From positions 91,233 through 155,232 of the forward strand of contig JAGOAU010000006.1 in NCBI GenBank assembly GCA_017983755.1: DNA of 64,000 nucleotides, given 5' to 3'. The first letter of the stretch is position 1; the number at the start of each line of letters is the position of its first letter. Below are positions 10,295 to 22,545 of this stretch, piece by piece. Source of the DNA: Azonexus sp. GTDB taxonomy: Bacteria > Pseudomonadota > Gammaproteobacteria > Burkholderiales > Rhodocyclaceae. A program made the position numbers and the translations under genes. The notes under the pieces were generated by a model that was given only the letters and a program-made list of their open reading frames with translations, made no database searches and had not been told where the DNA came from.

Positions 10295-11262
10295 CTTTTC
10301 GGCAGGTAGAGCGAAGGATCGATCGGCTTGCCCTGCTTGCGAATCTCGAAATGCAGCTTCACCGATTCGCTGTCGGTATTCCCCATTTCGGCGATCTTCT
10401 GGCCGCGCGTCACCTGCTGGCCTTCCTTGACCAGTATCTTGCGGTTGTGTGCGTAAGCCGAGAGGAAGGTCGCGTTGTGCTTGACGATCACCAGTTCGCC
10501 GTAGCCGCGCAAGCCGGCGCCGGCATAGACGACCTTGCCGTCGGCCGCCGCCTGCACGGGGTCGCCGGACTTGCCACCAAAATCGAGCCCCTTGTTGCCG
10601 GCATCGCTGTAGCCGTTGGTCACCTTGCCGGATGACGGCCACTGCCATGCCACATCGTCGGAGCCGACCGCCGCCGGTTCCGCCCTGGGTTCCGGCTTCG
10701 CCTCGGGCGGCGGCTCGGTTTTTGGCTCTGGCTTGGGGTCGACCGCAGCAAGCGTCGTTTTCGGTGCCGCCTCGCCGCTCCGGTTCAGGCGCGCATATGC
10801 CTCATCGGAATACGGCTCCTTGCCACCGCGCGGCTCGCGCTTGAGCCCTTCAGTGGACGTCGAAGTCGTCGGGGCAGGAGCGCTGACGACCTTGCCCGGC
10901 GCATCCAGCGATTGCGTCTCGACGACCGGCGCCGTCACCACCGGCTGGGCGACGACCGGGCCGCCGGCCGCAGCAGGAGCCGCACCCGGCGGTGCCACGC
11001 GCAACACCTGACCTTCGCGGATCGATCCCGGATTGGTAATGTTGTTCCACGCCGCCACGTCCTTGTAATCCTGGCCGTGCTCGAGGGCGATGCGGTACAG
11101 GGTGTCGCCGCGCTTGACCGTGTAATACCCGGGGCCCGAGGGCGTTGCCACGGCACTCTGGCGCGCCTGCCCCGAACTGCGATCGACGGTCGGTGCCGGC
11201 GGCTGGGACATGCAACCCGCCAACAGCATGGCGGCAACCAATGGGACAAATGCGCGAATCAT
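10291..11262 (-). CDS. nlpD: NlpD-like LysM/M23 lipoprotein, amidase activator
   Basis: An outer-membrane lipoprotein of 323 residues. The signal peptide ends in a LAGC lipobox with Cys17. A LysM peptidoglycan-binding domain is at about 47-90, then a long Pro/Ala/Glu-rich linker, and a C-terminal M23 (LytM) domain at about 210-320. The first zinc ligand expected as HxxxD is Asn (NKGLDF), while YAHN and LHFEIR remain. This is the pattern of non-catalytic NlpD/EnvC proteins that activate AmiC-type amidases in cell division. A copy of the dispersed bipartite motif lies in the linker at 10716-10747. Confidence 0.92.
   Translation of the reverse strand: MIRAFVPLVAAMLLAGCMSQPPAPTVDRSSGQARQSAVATPSGPGYYTVKRGDTLYRIALEHGQDYKDVAAWNNITNPGSIREGQVLRVAPPGAAPAAAGGPVVAQPVVTAPVVETQSLDAPGKVVSAPAPTTSTSTEGLKREPRGGKEPYSDEAYARLNRSGEAAPKTTLAAVDPKPEPKTEPPPEAKPEPRAEPAAVGSDDVAWQWPSSGKVTNGYSDAGNKGLDFGGKSGDPVQAAADGKVVYAGAGLRGYGELVIVKHNATFLSAYAHNRKILVKEGQQVTRGQKIAEMGNTDSESVKLHFEIRKQGKPIDPSLYLPKR
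10716..10747 (-). repeat. Dispersed bipartite motif, exact copy in nlpD
   Basis: On the minus strand TGCGGTCGACC is followed by 12 bases and CAAAAACCG. The last two spacer bases are GC, giving GCCAAAAACCG. Both halves match the consensus exactly. The copy codes for part of the Pro/Glu-rich NlpD linker. Confidence 0.8.
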
Positions 11263-11921
11263 TGTGTTCCTGCGAGAAGAGGGACAAAGCGAACGGGATC
11301 GAGCCGGGTTTCGACAAAAGCCTGCGGCTTCCGTTCGATGAACGAAAGATACTGCTCAGTCGTGCCAACTGGCAAGACCAGCCGGCCGCCGAGCGCCAGT
11401 TGTTCAAGCAGTGCCGGCGGCACTTTCAGACCAGCCGCGGCGACGATGATGCTGTCAAACGGCCCTGCCTCGGGCAAACCGAACTGCCCATCGGCATGCT
11501 TGAGCCGCACATTGAACTGCTTCAGCTGGCGCATGTTGGCCTTGGCCTTTTCCAGCAGCGGCCCGAGCCGTTCAAGGGAATAAACCTCGGTGGTCAGTTG
11601 CGCCAGCACCGCCGCCTGGTAGCCGCACCCGGCACCGACTTCCAGCGTCCTGCCCAGCGAAGACCGGCCGTTGAGCAGCAACTCGATCATGCGTGCAACC
11701 ACGAAGGGTTGTGAAATCGTCTGGCCCATGCCCAGTGGCAGGGCCGTGTCTTCATAGGCACGCGATGCCAGCGCTTCCTCGACGAAAACGTGGCGCGGCA
11801 CCGCCGCCATGGCCCGCAGCACCGCCTCGTTGCGGATGCCCTTCTCGCGCAGGCGCTCGATCATGCGCGCCCGCGTCCGCTGCGACGTCATCCCGATGCC
11901 GTGCAGGCCGTTGGTCGTCAT
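11259..11921 (-). CDS. pcm: Protein-L-isoaspartate O-methyltransferase
   Basis: Pcm methylates isoaspartyl residues in damaged proteins using S-adenosylmethionine. The 220-residue protein contains [11 protein letters not shown], the family motif for substrate binding, and the SAM-binding [13 protein letters not shown]. It overlaps both surE upstream and nlpD downstream by four bases. This makes surE-pcm-nlpD-rpoS one probable transcription unit, the common stress and repair cluster. Confidence 0.96.
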   Translation of the reverse strand: MTTNGLHGIGMTSQRTRARMIERLREKGIRNEAVLRAMAAVPRHVFVEEALASRAYEDTALPLGMGQTISQPFVVARMIELLLNGRSSLGRTLEVGAGCGYQAAVLAQLTTEVYSLERLGPLLEKAKANMRQLKQFNVRLKHADGQFGLPEAGPFDSIIVAAAGLKVPPALLEQLALGGRLVLPVGTTEQYLSFIERKPQAFVETRLDPVRFVPLLAGTQ

Positions 11922-12658
11922 TGCATCCAGTGCTTGATCGCCGCAAGCTGCGCGGTGTGGGTCAGATCGATCTGCAGGGGCGCGATGGAGACACAGCCAC
12001 GCTCAACGGCGTTGAAATCGGTCCCCGGCCCGGAGTCAGCCGCAGCACCCGCAGCACCGACCCAATAGACGGTCTCATTGCGCGGCGAACGCATCGCCAC
12101 CACCGGTTCCGCCTTGTGCCGCCGGCCGAGCCGGGTAACCTCGGTGCCCTGCAGGTCGGCATGGGGAATATCCGGTACATTGACGTTCAAAAGCACCGGC
12201 TCGCGAATCGGATTGGCAATAAAGCGTTCGACAATTTCACGCGCCACCCGGCCGGCGGTATCGAAATGCTTGCCATCATGGCTGGTCAGTGAAATCGCGA
12301 TCGACGGAATACCCAGTAAAAATCCTTCGGTCGCTGCCGCCACCGTACCTGAATAAATGGTGTCGTCGCCCATATTGGCACCGTTATTTATTCCGGAAAC
12401 AATAATGTCCGGCAGATAATCGAGCATGCCGGTGACCGCGAGATGAACGCAATCGGTAGGGGTGCCATTAACAAAATAAAATCCGTTGACCGCCTGTTTC
12501 AAAAAAAGCGGCCGGTCCAGCGTCAGCGAATTACTCGCACCGCTTCTATTCTGTTCCGGCGCAACGACAACAATCTCGCCCAGCCCGGCAAGTGCATCCG
12601 CCAGCGCCTGAATGCCTGGGGCAAAATAGCCGTCGTCGTTGCTCAGGAGGATGCGCAT
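11918..12658 (-). CDS. surE: 5'/3'-nucleotidase SurE
   Basis: SurE removes phosphate from nucleoside monophosphates and short polyphosphate, helping survival in stationary phase. The protein is 246 residues with the metal-binding N-terminus [16 protein letters not shown] and [12 protein letters not shown] motifs. I chose the ATG giving [10 protein letters not shown]; longer in-frame starts only add sequence that belongs to the upstream gene. It begins three bases after the stop of the H-NS-like gene and overlaps pcm by four bases. Confidence 0.96.
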   Translation of the reverse strand: MRILLSNDDGYFAPGIQALADALAGLGEIVVVAPEQNRSGASNSLTLDRPLFLKQAVNGFYFVNGTPTDCVHLAVTGMLDYLPDIIVSGINNGANMGDDTIYSGTVAAATEGFLLGIPSIAISLTSHDGKHFDTAGRVAREIVERFIANPIREPVLLNVNVPDIPHADLQGTEVTRLGRRHKAEPVVAMRSPRNETVYWVGAAGAAADSGPGTDFNAVERGCVSIAPLQIDLTHTAQLAAIKHWMQ

Positions 12659-12660
12659 CG

Positions 12661-12975
12661 TCAGACGGTCAGCGAATCCAGCGTGCCGCCCTTGGCCAGC
12701 CATTCGGCAACCCATTTCGGTTGACGGCCGCGCCCGGTCCATTCAAGCGTCGCATTTTCCGGGTGGCGATACTTGACCTTGACCTTTCCCGTCGGCGCCT
12801 TGATTTTCACTTCCTTGCCGACCAGTTCTTCAAGCGCAAAGCCACGGGCTTTGGCGAAGGCACGCACTTCATTCAGGATATTGGCCTTATCCTGGGCTTC
12901 GCGGCGCTTTAATTCGACGGGAATCTGTTGTTGCAGATCACGCAACTGGGCTGCGTTCAGGGAAGACAAATCCAT
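12661..12975 (-). CDS. H-NS family nucleoid-associated DNA-binding protein
   Basis: A 104-residue protein of the H-NS family as found in betaproteobacteria. An N-terminal coiled-coil oligomerisation region covers about residues 1-50. The C-terminal DNA-binding domain carries the signature TGRGRQPKW (about 80-88), preceded by KYRHPENA. Such proteins silence AT-rich DNA. The AGGAGG-type site before the ATG is strong (minus strand TTAAAGGAGGTAATC). It is directly upstream of surE, so it may share a transcript with the stress cluster. Confidence 0.93.
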   Translation of the reverse strand: MDLSSLNAAQLRDLQQQIPVELKRREAQDKANILNEVRAFAKARGFALEELVGKEVKIKAPTGKVKVKYRHPENATLEWTGRGRQPKWVAEWLAKGGTLDSLTV

Positions 12976-13040
12976 GATTACCTCCTTTAATAAAATGGTG
13001 GAAACAATCTAATTTGTCTTAATATATTTTTCAACAGATA

Positions 13041-13066
13041 AAATTAAAAAACCGGCATAAGCCGGT
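13041..13066 (-). terminator. Intrinsic terminator after tRNA-Pro
   Basis: ACCGGC and GCCGGT pair around an ATAA-type loop (13051-13066). On the minus strand TTTTTAATTT follows, eight bases past the tRNA 3' end. Confidence 0.75.
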
Positions 13067-13074
13067 TAATTAAT

Positions 13075-13152
<78 letters not shown>

Positions 13153-13162
13153 CAAGCCGCGC

Positions 13163-13191
13163 ATTATACCCGAAATGCCCGGGAATCAAAG
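13163..13191 (-). promoter_or_regulatory. Promoter of tRNA-Pro
   Basis: Minus strand: TATAAT at 13163-13168 with CTTTGA 17 bases upstream (13186-13191). The -35 region overlaps the last codons of the MerR-family gene. Confidence 0.55.
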
Positions 13192-13563
13192 GCGCAACAT
13201 CTCGATAACGTATTGCAATTCGGCGCGCAGGCCGCCAACGGTTTTTGGCATTTCCTGATGGTCGACCGCAACAGCCCCAGCCACATCACCTTCGTCCAGC
13301 TTGTTGCGCGCGCCGCTGATCGTAAAGCCCTGATTATAAAGAAGCTCACGGATGCGTCGAACGAGCAGGACTTCATGATGCTGGTAATAACGACGATTGC
13401 CGCGCCGTTTGACCGGCTTGAGCTGATTGAATTCCTGTTCCCAGTAGCGCAGGACGTGCGGCTTGACGCCGCACAATTCGCTGACTTCACCGATGGTGAA
13501 ATAGCGCTTGGCCGGAATCGGTGGCAACTCCTCGCCACCGTGAGGCTTATGCCGCTGTTCCAT
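13186..13563 (-). CDS. MerR family transcriptional regulator (ihfA-linked)
   Basis: A 125-residue MerR-type regulator. The winged helix-turn-helix is at about residues 20-90, with [22 protein letters not shown] as its first helices and RRGNRRYY in the wing. The C-terminal part is short and lacks the Cys pattern of metal sensors. It overlaps the 3' end of ihfA by 17 bases. This merR-after-ihfA order is common in proteobacteria, but the role of the protein is not established. An exact copy of the dispersed motif lies in its C-terminal coding region (13239-13270). Confidence 0.9.
   Translation of the reverse strand: MEQRHKPHGGEELPPIPAKRYFTIGEVSELCGVKPHVLRYWEQEFNQLKPVKRRGNRRYYQHHEVLLVRRIRELLYNQGFTISGARNKLDEGDVAGAVAVDHQEMPKTVGGLRAELQYVIEMLRL
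13239..13270 (-). repeat. Dispersed bipartite motif, exact copy in merR-like gene
   Basis: Minus strand TGCGGTCGACC, 12 bases, CAAAAACCG, with GC just before the second half and CTGT before the first. It is in the sense direction of the gene. Confidence 0.8.
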
Positions 13564-13849
13564 CGCAGGCGAGTTCGACGTCGGACTTCAGTTTCTGGCT
13601 GGCATGAAAAGTCACCACACGGCGCGCCGTGATGGGGATTTCCTGGCCGGTCTTCGGATTACGGCCGGGACGTTGCGGCTTGTCGCGCAACTGAAAATTG
13701 CCGAAGCCGGAGAGCTTTACGCCATCGCCGGTTTCCAGGGAATTGCGGATTTCCTCGAAGAAAGCCTCGACCATGTCTTTGGCCTCACGCTTGTTGAGGC
13801 CAACCTTTTCAAACAACAGGTCGGCAAGTTCGGCTTTGGTCAGTGTCAT
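13547..13849 (-). CDS. ihfA: Integration host factor subunit alpha
   Basis: IHF-alpha pairs with IHF-beta to bend DNA in replication, recombination and transcription. The 100-residue protein has the HU/IHF fold throughout, with [10 protein letters not shown] and the arm segment RPGRNPKTG. It lies 14 bases after pheT, as in most gamma- and betaproteobacteria, and overlaps the merR-like gene. Confidence 0.97.
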   Translation of the reverse strand: MTLTKAELADLLFEKVGLNKREAKDMVEAFFEEIRNSLETGDGVKLSGFGNFQLRDKPQRPGRNPKTGQEIPITARRVVTFHASQKLKSDVELACDGTAA

Positions 13850-13863
13850 CGTGATTTTTTCCG

Positions 13864-17350
<3,487 letters not shown>

Positions 17351-17364
17351 AATTACGCTTTCGC

Positions 17365-17724
17365 TCAGGCGCCGAGCTGTGCCTTGGCCTGATTGGCCAG
17401 AGCGGCAAAAGCCGGCTGATCGAAGACGGCCAGATCAGCCAGGACCTTGCGGTCGACTTCGATATTGGCCTTCTTCAGGCCGTTCATCAGGGTGCTGTAC
17501 TTCATGCCCAGCTCGCGAGCCGCGGCATTGATACGGGCAATCCACAGCGAACGGAACTGGCGTTTGCGTTGACGACGGTCACGATACTGGTATTGACCGG
17601 CCTTCATCACCGCCTGTTTGGCGATGCGATATACGTTCTTGCGACGACCGCGGTAACCCTTGGCCTGGGCAAGAACCTTCTTGTGACGCGCGCGCGCCGT
17701 TACACCACGTTTGACTCTAGGCAT
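17365..17724 (-). CDS. rplT: 50S ribosomal protein L20
   Basis: A basic 119-residue protein matching L20 along its length ([16 protein letters not shown] start). L20 binds 23S rRNA early in large-subunit assembly and in many bacteria represses its own operon by binding the rpmI leader. It follows rpmI by 11 bases. Confidence 0.99.
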   Translation of the reverse strand: MPRVKRGVTARARHKKVLAQAKGYRGRRKNVYRIAKQAVMKAGQYQYRDRRQRKRQFRSLWIARINAAARELGMKYSTLMNGLKKANIEVDRKVLADLAVFDQPAFAALANQAKAQLGA

Positions 17725-17735
17725 CTTCTATCTCC

Positions 17736-17933
17736 TTATGCGTAGGGCATCATGGCGCGGACAGATGCTGCGTCGCGCTCGTGAACTGCAACGGCACCGC
17801 GGAGGTGACGCTTAACCTTGGTGGTCTTCTTGGTCAGGATGTGACGCTTGAAGGCTTGGCCGCGCTTGATGGAACCACCGGCGCGAACCGAGAAGCGCTT
17901 CTTGGCGCTGCTCTTGGTCTTCATTTTGGGCAT
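17736..17933 (-). CDS. rpmI: 50S ribosomal protein L35
   Basis: A 65-residue basic protein starting [14 protein letters not shown], the standard L35 sequence. An in-frame start seven codons upstream exists, but the family start is the ATG used here, with GGAG before it. It sits between infC and rplT in the usual order. Confidence 0.98.
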   Translation of the reverse strand: MPKMKTKSSAKKRFSVRAGGSIKRGQAFKRHILTKKTTKVKRHLRGAVAVHERDAASVRAMMPYA

Positions 17934-18030
17934 TTGGATGCTCCTTAATGACATGCTGCCAGGTGGCTCCCGACGGGAACGCTTTTACTACCCGAAAGCA
18001 CTTATATAAACAACTGTTTACAGCTACTTC

Positions 18031-18555
18031 TTAAACCTTTTTCTTGGCCGGGGCGATGATCATGATCATCTGGCGACCTTCCATCTTCGGCATCTGCTCG
18101 ACTTGCCCGACGGCTTCGAGGTCTGCCTTGATCCGTTCCAACTGGCGCATTCCGAATTCCTGATGCGCCATTTCGCGGCCCCGGAAGCGCAAAGTCACCT
18201 TGACCTTGTCTTCTTCTTCCAGGAATCGCGTCATGTTCCTGAGCTTGATCTGGTAATCGTTTTCGTCGGTGCCGGGGCGCAGCTTGACTTCCTTGACCTG
18301 CACCTGCTTCTGCTTCAGCTTGGCCTCGTGCGCACGCTTCTGTTCCTGGTACTTGAACTTGCCGTAGTCCATGATGCGGCAGACTGGCGGCTTGGCTACC
18401 GGCGCGATCTCGACCAGATCGACGCCCGCCTCTTCGGCCAACTGCAGTGCAGCTCGGGTACTCATGATCCCCAACTGCTCGCCTTCCAAACCCTGGAGAC
18501 GAATCTCCGGTACCGTGATTTCTTCGTTGAGGCGGTGCGCCTTGTTCTGAGCTAT
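18031..18555 (-). CDS. infC: Translation initiation factor IF-3 (probable AUA start)
   Basis: IF-3 binds the 30S subunit and checks start codon choice. The IF-3 N domain sequence ([15 protein letters not shown]) extends upstream of every ATG, GTG or TTG in this frame except TTG at 18489, which would remove 22 conserved residues. The reading frame reaches ATA at 18553-18555, followed by GCT CAG AAC AAG, and GGGGG lies seven bases upstream. A non-standard start is the rule for infC because IF-3 represses its own translation; E. coli uses AUU. The product would be 174 residues, normal length. Start choice is inference. Confidence 0.9.
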   Translation of the reverse strand: MAQNKAHRLNEEITVPEIRLQGLEGEQLGIMSTRAALQLAEEAGVDLVEIAPVAKPPVCRIMDYGKFKYQEQKRAHEAKLKQKQVQVKEVKLRPGTDENDYQIKLRNMTRFLEEEDKVKVTLRFRGREMAHQEFGMRQLERIKADLEAVGQVEQMPKMEGRQMIMIIAPAKKKV

Positions 18556-18581
18556 GGTGAAACCCCCGAAAACATCAATAA

Positions 18582-20498
18582 TTAGGCCGTGCCACTACGC
18601 GCTGCGACTTCCCCTCGGAGTCGCTCGATCAGGGCCTCGACGGACATCTGTCCGAGATCCTGACCACCGCGTGTTCGCACGGCCACCAGTCCGGCTTCCT
18701 TTTCCTTGTCGCCCACGACGAACTGGTAAGGCAGCCGGTTCAAGCTATGTTCGCGGATTTTATAGGTTATTTTCTCGTTGCGCAAATCCGACTCGGCCCG
18801 GAAGCCCGCCTGATGCAGCTTTTGCGCAACATCGGCAGCATAATCGGCCTGCTTTTCGGAGATGTTCAGCACGATGGCCTGAACGGGTGCTAGCCACAGC
18901 GGCAGGGCACCGGCGAAGTTCTCGATCAGGATACCGATGAAGCGTTCGAGCGAACCGAGGATGGCACGGTGCAGCATGACCGGCACCTTGCGCGTGTCGT
19001 CGGCCGCCACGTATTCGGCGCCGAGGCGGCCCGGCATCGAGAAGTCGACCTGCATCGTGCCGCACTGCCAGGAGCGGCCGATGGCGTCCTTGATGTGGAA
19101 TTCGATCTTCGGCCCGTAGAAGGCGCCCTCGCCCGGCAGTTCCATCCATTCCAGGCCAGAAGCGCGCAAGCCCTGGCGCAGCGCATCCTCGGCCTTGTCC
19201 CAGACCTCGTCGGAACCGACGCGGCTATCCGGGCGCAGCGCCAGCTTGACGGCGACGTCGCTGAAACCGAAATCGGCATAGACCTTCTTGACCAGCGCGT
19301 TGAAGGCGGTCACTTCGGATTCGATCTGGTCTTCGGTACAGAAGATGTGGCCGTCGTCCTGGACGAAGCCGCGCACGCGCATCAAGCCGTGCAGCGCGCC
19401 GGTCGGCTCGTTGCGGTGGCAGGAACCGAATTCGCCATAGCGTAGCGGCAATTCGCGGTAGGAACGCAGGTCGGCATTGAAGACCTGGACGTGCCCCGGG
19501 CAGTTCATCGGCTTGACCGCGTAGTCACGGTTTTCCGATGCCGTGGTGAACATGTTGTCCTTGTAATGCTCCCAGTGGCCCGATTTCTCCCACAGCGTCT
19601 TGTCGAGAATCTGCGGACAGCGCACTTCCTGGTAACCGTTGTTGCGATAGACGGCGCGCATGTATTGTTCGATTTCCTGCCAGATCGCCCAACCCTTCGG
19701 GTGCCAGAAAACCAGGCCCGGCGCCTCGTCCTGCATGTGGAACAGGTCGTATTGCTTACCGAGGCGACGGTGGTCGCGCTTCTCGGCTTCTTCCAGCATG
19801 TGCAGGTAGGCGTCGAGATCTTCCTTCTTGGCCCAGGCCGTGCCGTAGATGCGCTGCAGCTGTTCGTTGCGATGGTCGCCGCGCCAGTAGGCGCCGGCCA
19901 CCTTCATCAGCTTGAAGACCTTGAGCTTGGCCGTGGTCGGCACATGCGGGCCGCGGCAGAGGTCGATGAAATCGCCTTCGCGGTACAGGGAAACTTGCTG
20001 ATCCGCCGGAATCGCGGCGATCAGTTCGGCCTTGTATTTCTCGCCCTGGTCGAGGAAAAACTTGACCGCGTCGTCGCGGTTCCAGACTTCACGGCTGACC
20101 GGAATGTCCTTCTTCGCCAGTTCGGCCATGCGCTTTTCGATGGTGACCAGATCTTCCGGGGTGAACGGGCGCTTGTAGGCGAAGTCGTAGTAGAAGCCGT
20201 TCTCGATGACCGGGCCGATGGTTACCTGCGCTTCCGGAAACAGTTCCTTGACCGCGTAGGCCAGCAGGTGCGCCGTCGAGTGGCGGATCAATTCCAGGCC
20301 TTCGGCATCCCGCTCGGTAATGATGGCCAGATCGGCATTCTGCTCGATCAGGTACGAGGTATCGACCAGGTTGCCGTCAACCCTGCCGGCCAGCGCGGCA
20401 CGGGCCAGCCCGGCGCCGATGCTGGCGGCAACCTCGGCAATGGTGACTGCTTGCTCGTAAGAGCGGATGGAACCATCGGGCAGTTTGATATCTGGCAT
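18582..20498 (-). CDS. thrS: Threonyl-tRNA synthetase
   Basis: ThrRS charges tRNA-Thr and edits Ser-tRNA-Thr. The 638-residue protein has the TGS domain (about 1-60), the editing domain with [10 protein letters not shown] (about 75-80), the class II catalytic core with CNPEPTGA-like [10 protein letters not shown], and the C-terminal anticodon-binding domain. It is the first gene of the thrS-infC-rpmI-rplT group, 26 bases before infC. A terminator-like hairpin sits 17 bases before its start codon. Confidence 0.98.
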   Translation of the reverse strand: MPDIKLPDGSIRSYEQAVTIAEVAASIGAGLARAALAGRVDGNLVDTSYLIEQNADLAIITERDAEGLELIRHSTAHLLAYAVKELFPEAQVTIGPVIENGFYYDFAYKRPFTPEDLVTIEKRMAELAKKDIPVSREVWNRDDAVKFFLDQGEKYKAELIAAIPADQQVSLYREGDFIDLCRGPHVPTTAKLKVFKLMKVAGAYWRGDHRNEQLQRIYGTAWAKKEDLDAYLHMLEEAEKRDHRRLGKQYDLFHMQDEAPGLVFWHPKGWAIWQEIEQYMRAVYRNNGYQEVRCPQILDKTLWEKSGHWEHYKDNMFTTASENRDYAVKPMNCPGHVQVFNADLRSYRELPLRYGEFGSCHRNEPTGALHGLMRVRGFVQDDGHIFCTEDQIESEVTAFNALVKKVYADFGFSDVAVKLALRPDSRVGSDEVWDKAEDALRQGLRASGLEWMELPGEGAFYGPKIEFHIKDAIGRSWQCGTMQVDFSMPGRLGAEYVAADDTRKVPVMLHRAILGSLERFIGILIENFAGALPLWLAPVQAIVLNISEKQADYAADVAQKLHQAGFRAESDLRNEKITYKIREHSLNRLPYQFVVGDKEKEAGLVAVRTRGGQDLGQMSVEALIERLRGEVAARSGTA

Positions 20499-20514
20499 GG
20501 CAAATCTCTAGGCG

Positions 20515-20547
20515 AAAAAAAAGTGCGGGGCGAGCCGCACTTTTTTG
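20515..20547 (-). terminator. Hairpin in thrS leader: tRNA-Val terminator and/or thrS attenuator
   Basis: AAGTGCGG and CCGCACTT pair around GGCGAG, flanked by eight A on one side and six T on the other. On the minus strand it ends with a T-run only 17 bases before the thrS ATG. Any thrS transcript starting upstream must pass through it. Confidence 0.75.
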
Positions 20548-20629
20548 GTCGAACGAAGGCTGACTCGATTACGGTTTCTGAACTGCAATGCAAGTTCGGA
20601 AAATCACCAATTCAGCTCCGTCAGGTATT

Positions 20630-20705
20630 TGGTAGGCGGTATTGGAATCGAACCAACGACCTCCACGATGTCAACGTGGCGCTCTAACCAACTGAGCTAA
20701 CCGCC
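20630..20705 (-). tRNA. tRNA-Val (GAC)
   Basis: A 76-base minus-strand tRNA starting GGCGGTT and ending in encoded CCA. The anticodon stem CCACG/CGTGG holds loop TTGACAT, anticodon GAC. D arm and GGTTCGATT T arm are normal. Confidence 0.95.
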
Positions 20706-20718
20706 TGAAGAAGCGCGC

Positions 20719-20746
20719 ATTATAAGGATGTCCGGAGGCAAGTCAA
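20719..20746 (-). promoter_or_regulatory. Promoter of tRNA-Val
   Basis: Minus strand TTGACT (20741-20746), 16-base spacer, TATAAT (20719-20724). This is close to the sigma-70 consensus and lies 14 bases before the tRNA. Confidence 0.7.
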
Positions 20747-20777
20747 CAGGTATTGCCGCAAATTCCGCTGTAATGAC

Positions 20778-22082
20778 CTACGCCGCGAAGGCTGCGGTCA
20801 ACGCGGCCACCATGTAGCCATGGTCGAGGACACCGGCGCTTTCGCGGATGCTGTGCATGGCCCACATCGGCGAGCCGACATCAACGCTCGCCACGCCGAG
20901 GCTGGCGGCGACGATGGGGCCGATGGTGCTGCCGCAGCCAAGATCAGTGCGATGCGCATAGTGCTGGTACGGCACGCCTGCCTTCTCGCACAGCATGATG
21001 AAACGCGCCGCGCTGTCGGCGCCAGTGCTGTAGCGCTGGTTGGCGTTGATTTTGATCACCGGACCGCCGTTGACCACAACACGATGGCAGGGCTCGTAGG
21101 CCCCGGGGAAATTCGGGTTAAAGGCGTGCGCCATGTCGGCGCTGATGAAGAAACTGCGGGCCAGTGCACAGCGATAGGCCTCGTCGTCGAGTCCGGCACA
21201 CCCGGCAATCCGCCGCAGCACATCGGCGATGAAGCTGCCGCCGGCACCGGTGGCGCTTTCGCTGCCCACCTCCTCGTGGTCGAAAAAGGCACAGACGTTG
21301 GTCGTCGCGGGATGTTCCGCAGCCAGCAGGGCAGCCAGCCCGGCATGGCAGGAAGCGAGGTTGTCCAGCTGGCTGTCGGCGATGAATTCCCGGCTCGCCC
21401 CCCAGAAGGCGCCCGGCTGCGCATCGCAGGCATTGAGTTCCCAACTCAGGATATCGTCGGCAGCGACGTCCAGTTGCGCCGCCAGCAGGGCATGGAAACG
21501 CCCGTCGGCAGCATCGCCCTCACCCGCCAGCCCTAGCACCAGGGGCAGTTCGGTCTGCTTGTTGAATTTGAGCCCGCTCTCGTTGACCTCGCGGTTCATG
21601 TGGATCGCCAGGTTCGGCAAGCGCAACAGCGGTTGCTGGAAATGCACCAGGCGTAGCGCCGGGCCGGTCGCGGTTCGCACGGCGACGCGCCCGGCCAGGC
21701 CCAGGTCGCGGTCGGCGAAGGTCGCCAGGATCGGCCCGCCGTACACCTCGACGCCAAGGCGCAGCAAGCCGTCGCCAGCCTGCAAGGCCCTGGGCTTCAA
21801 GCGCAGGCCGGGGGAATCCGTATGGGCGCCGACCAGCCTGAAGCCGCTTTCCGACAGCGCTGCGCTACCGGCGACGAAAGCGATGATCGACGAGCCGCCA
21901 CGAATCACGTAATAGCGCCCGCCGGCCGCCAGTTGCCAGCGCTCGTCCTCATTCAGGGCGACAAAGCCGCTGCCCCGCAGGCGCTCGGCAAGCGTCTGCA
22001 CCGCATGCCACGGGCTGGGGCTGGCATCGATGAAAGCAAGGAGTTCCTGCGCCAGCGTGCGCGAATCGGCGGATATTTCCAT
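20778..22082 (-). CDS. apeB: M18 family aminopeptidase
   Basis: A 434-residue zinc aminopeptidase of the M18 (aspartyl aminopeptidase) family, which trims N-terminal residues from peptides in the cytoplasm. Metal ligands are visible in GAHTDSPGLRLK, in the DHEEVGS segment, and in the late HSIRE region. I use the ATG giving MEISADS; the frame continues upstream for 162 codons, but that part resembles a low-complexity shadow of the slyX region on the other strand. It ends near the tRNA-Val promoter. Confidence 0.93.
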   Translation of the reverse strand: MEISADSRTLAQELLAFIDASPSPWHAVQTLAERLRGSGFVALNEDERWQLAAGGRYYVIRGGSSIIAFVAGSAALSESGFRLVGAHTDSPGLRLKPRALQAGDGLLRLGVEVYGGPILATFADRDLGLAGRVAVRTATGPALRLVHFQQPLLRLPNLAIHMNREVNESGLKFNKQTELPLVLGLAGEGDAADGRFHALLAAQLDVAADDILSWELNACDAQPGAFWGASREFIADSQLDNLASCHAGLAALLAAEHPATTNVCAFFDHEEVGSESATGAGGSFIADVLRRIAGCAGLDDEAYRCALARSFFISADMAHAFNPNFPGAYEPCHRVVVNGGPVIKINANQRYSTGADSAARFIMLCEKAGVPYQHYAHRTDLGCGSTIGPIVAASLGVASVDVGSPMWAMHSIRESAGVLDHGYMVAALTAAFAA

Positions 22083-22182
22083 GACGGGTCGTGTCTCAAA
22101 GGCAATGGCCGAAAGATACCAAAGCTGGCGCGACGGCGTGTGCGAATCGCAGTAAGATGCCGCGTTTTCCGGGAGAGGCTCA

Positions 22183-22326
22183 ATGAACGAGGGATGGATC
22201 GTACTGGCGATATGCCTGCTGTTTGTCTTGGGCGCCGCGCTTCCCCTGATCCGGGATCGTGGTTCGGACAAGTCACACCTGCCGCCGCCGAAGGAAACCC
22301 TGCGCGACTGGCGCAACGAAAAATGA
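22183..22326 (+). CDS. Small single-span membrane peptide (47 residues)
   Basis: This small gene starts with ATG eight bases after GGGAGAGG and ends by overlapping the slyX start as ATGA. The peptide begins MNEGWIVLAICLLFVLG, giving one membrane segment at about residues 4-23, then a charged tail ending in RDWRNEK. I do not recognise the family. The good ribosome binding site and translational coupling to slyX argue that it is real. Confidence 0.7.
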   Translation: MNEGWIVLAICLLFVLGAALPLIRDRGSDKSHLPPPKETLRDWRNEK

Positions 22327-22541
22327 GCGAGGAAAGCCGCATGGACTCGCGAATCACCGACCTGGAAATCAAGATCAGCTACGCCGAAGACCTGGTCGAC
22401 GAACTGAACCGGATCGTCTTCCGCCAGCAGCAACAGATCGACCTGCTCGCCACCCAGATCAAGGAACTGCGCGAACAGATCAAGGCCGACGCCCCGGGCG
22501 AAAAACGCAGCCTGCGCGACGAGCTCCCGCCGCATTACTGA
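22323..22541 (+). CDS. slyX: SlyX family protein
   Basis: A 72-residue coiled-coil protein. The core from SRITDLEIKI through the QQQQIDLLATQI heptads matches SlyX, and it ends in PPHY as most family members do. The function is unknown. I chose the ATG of MSEESR that overlaps the preceding stop; an internal ATG (MDSRIT) is six codons further in. Confidence 0.9.
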   Translation: MSEESRMDSRITDLEIKISYAEDLVDELNRIVFRQQQQIDLLATQIKELREQIKADAPGEKRSLRDELPPHY

Positions 22542-22545
22542 TCCC

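Noticed and set aside
9359-10648. RpoS with a 118-residue N-terminal extension
   Set aside because: The extension is an out-of-frame reading of nlpD, Arg-rich and unlike any sigma factor.
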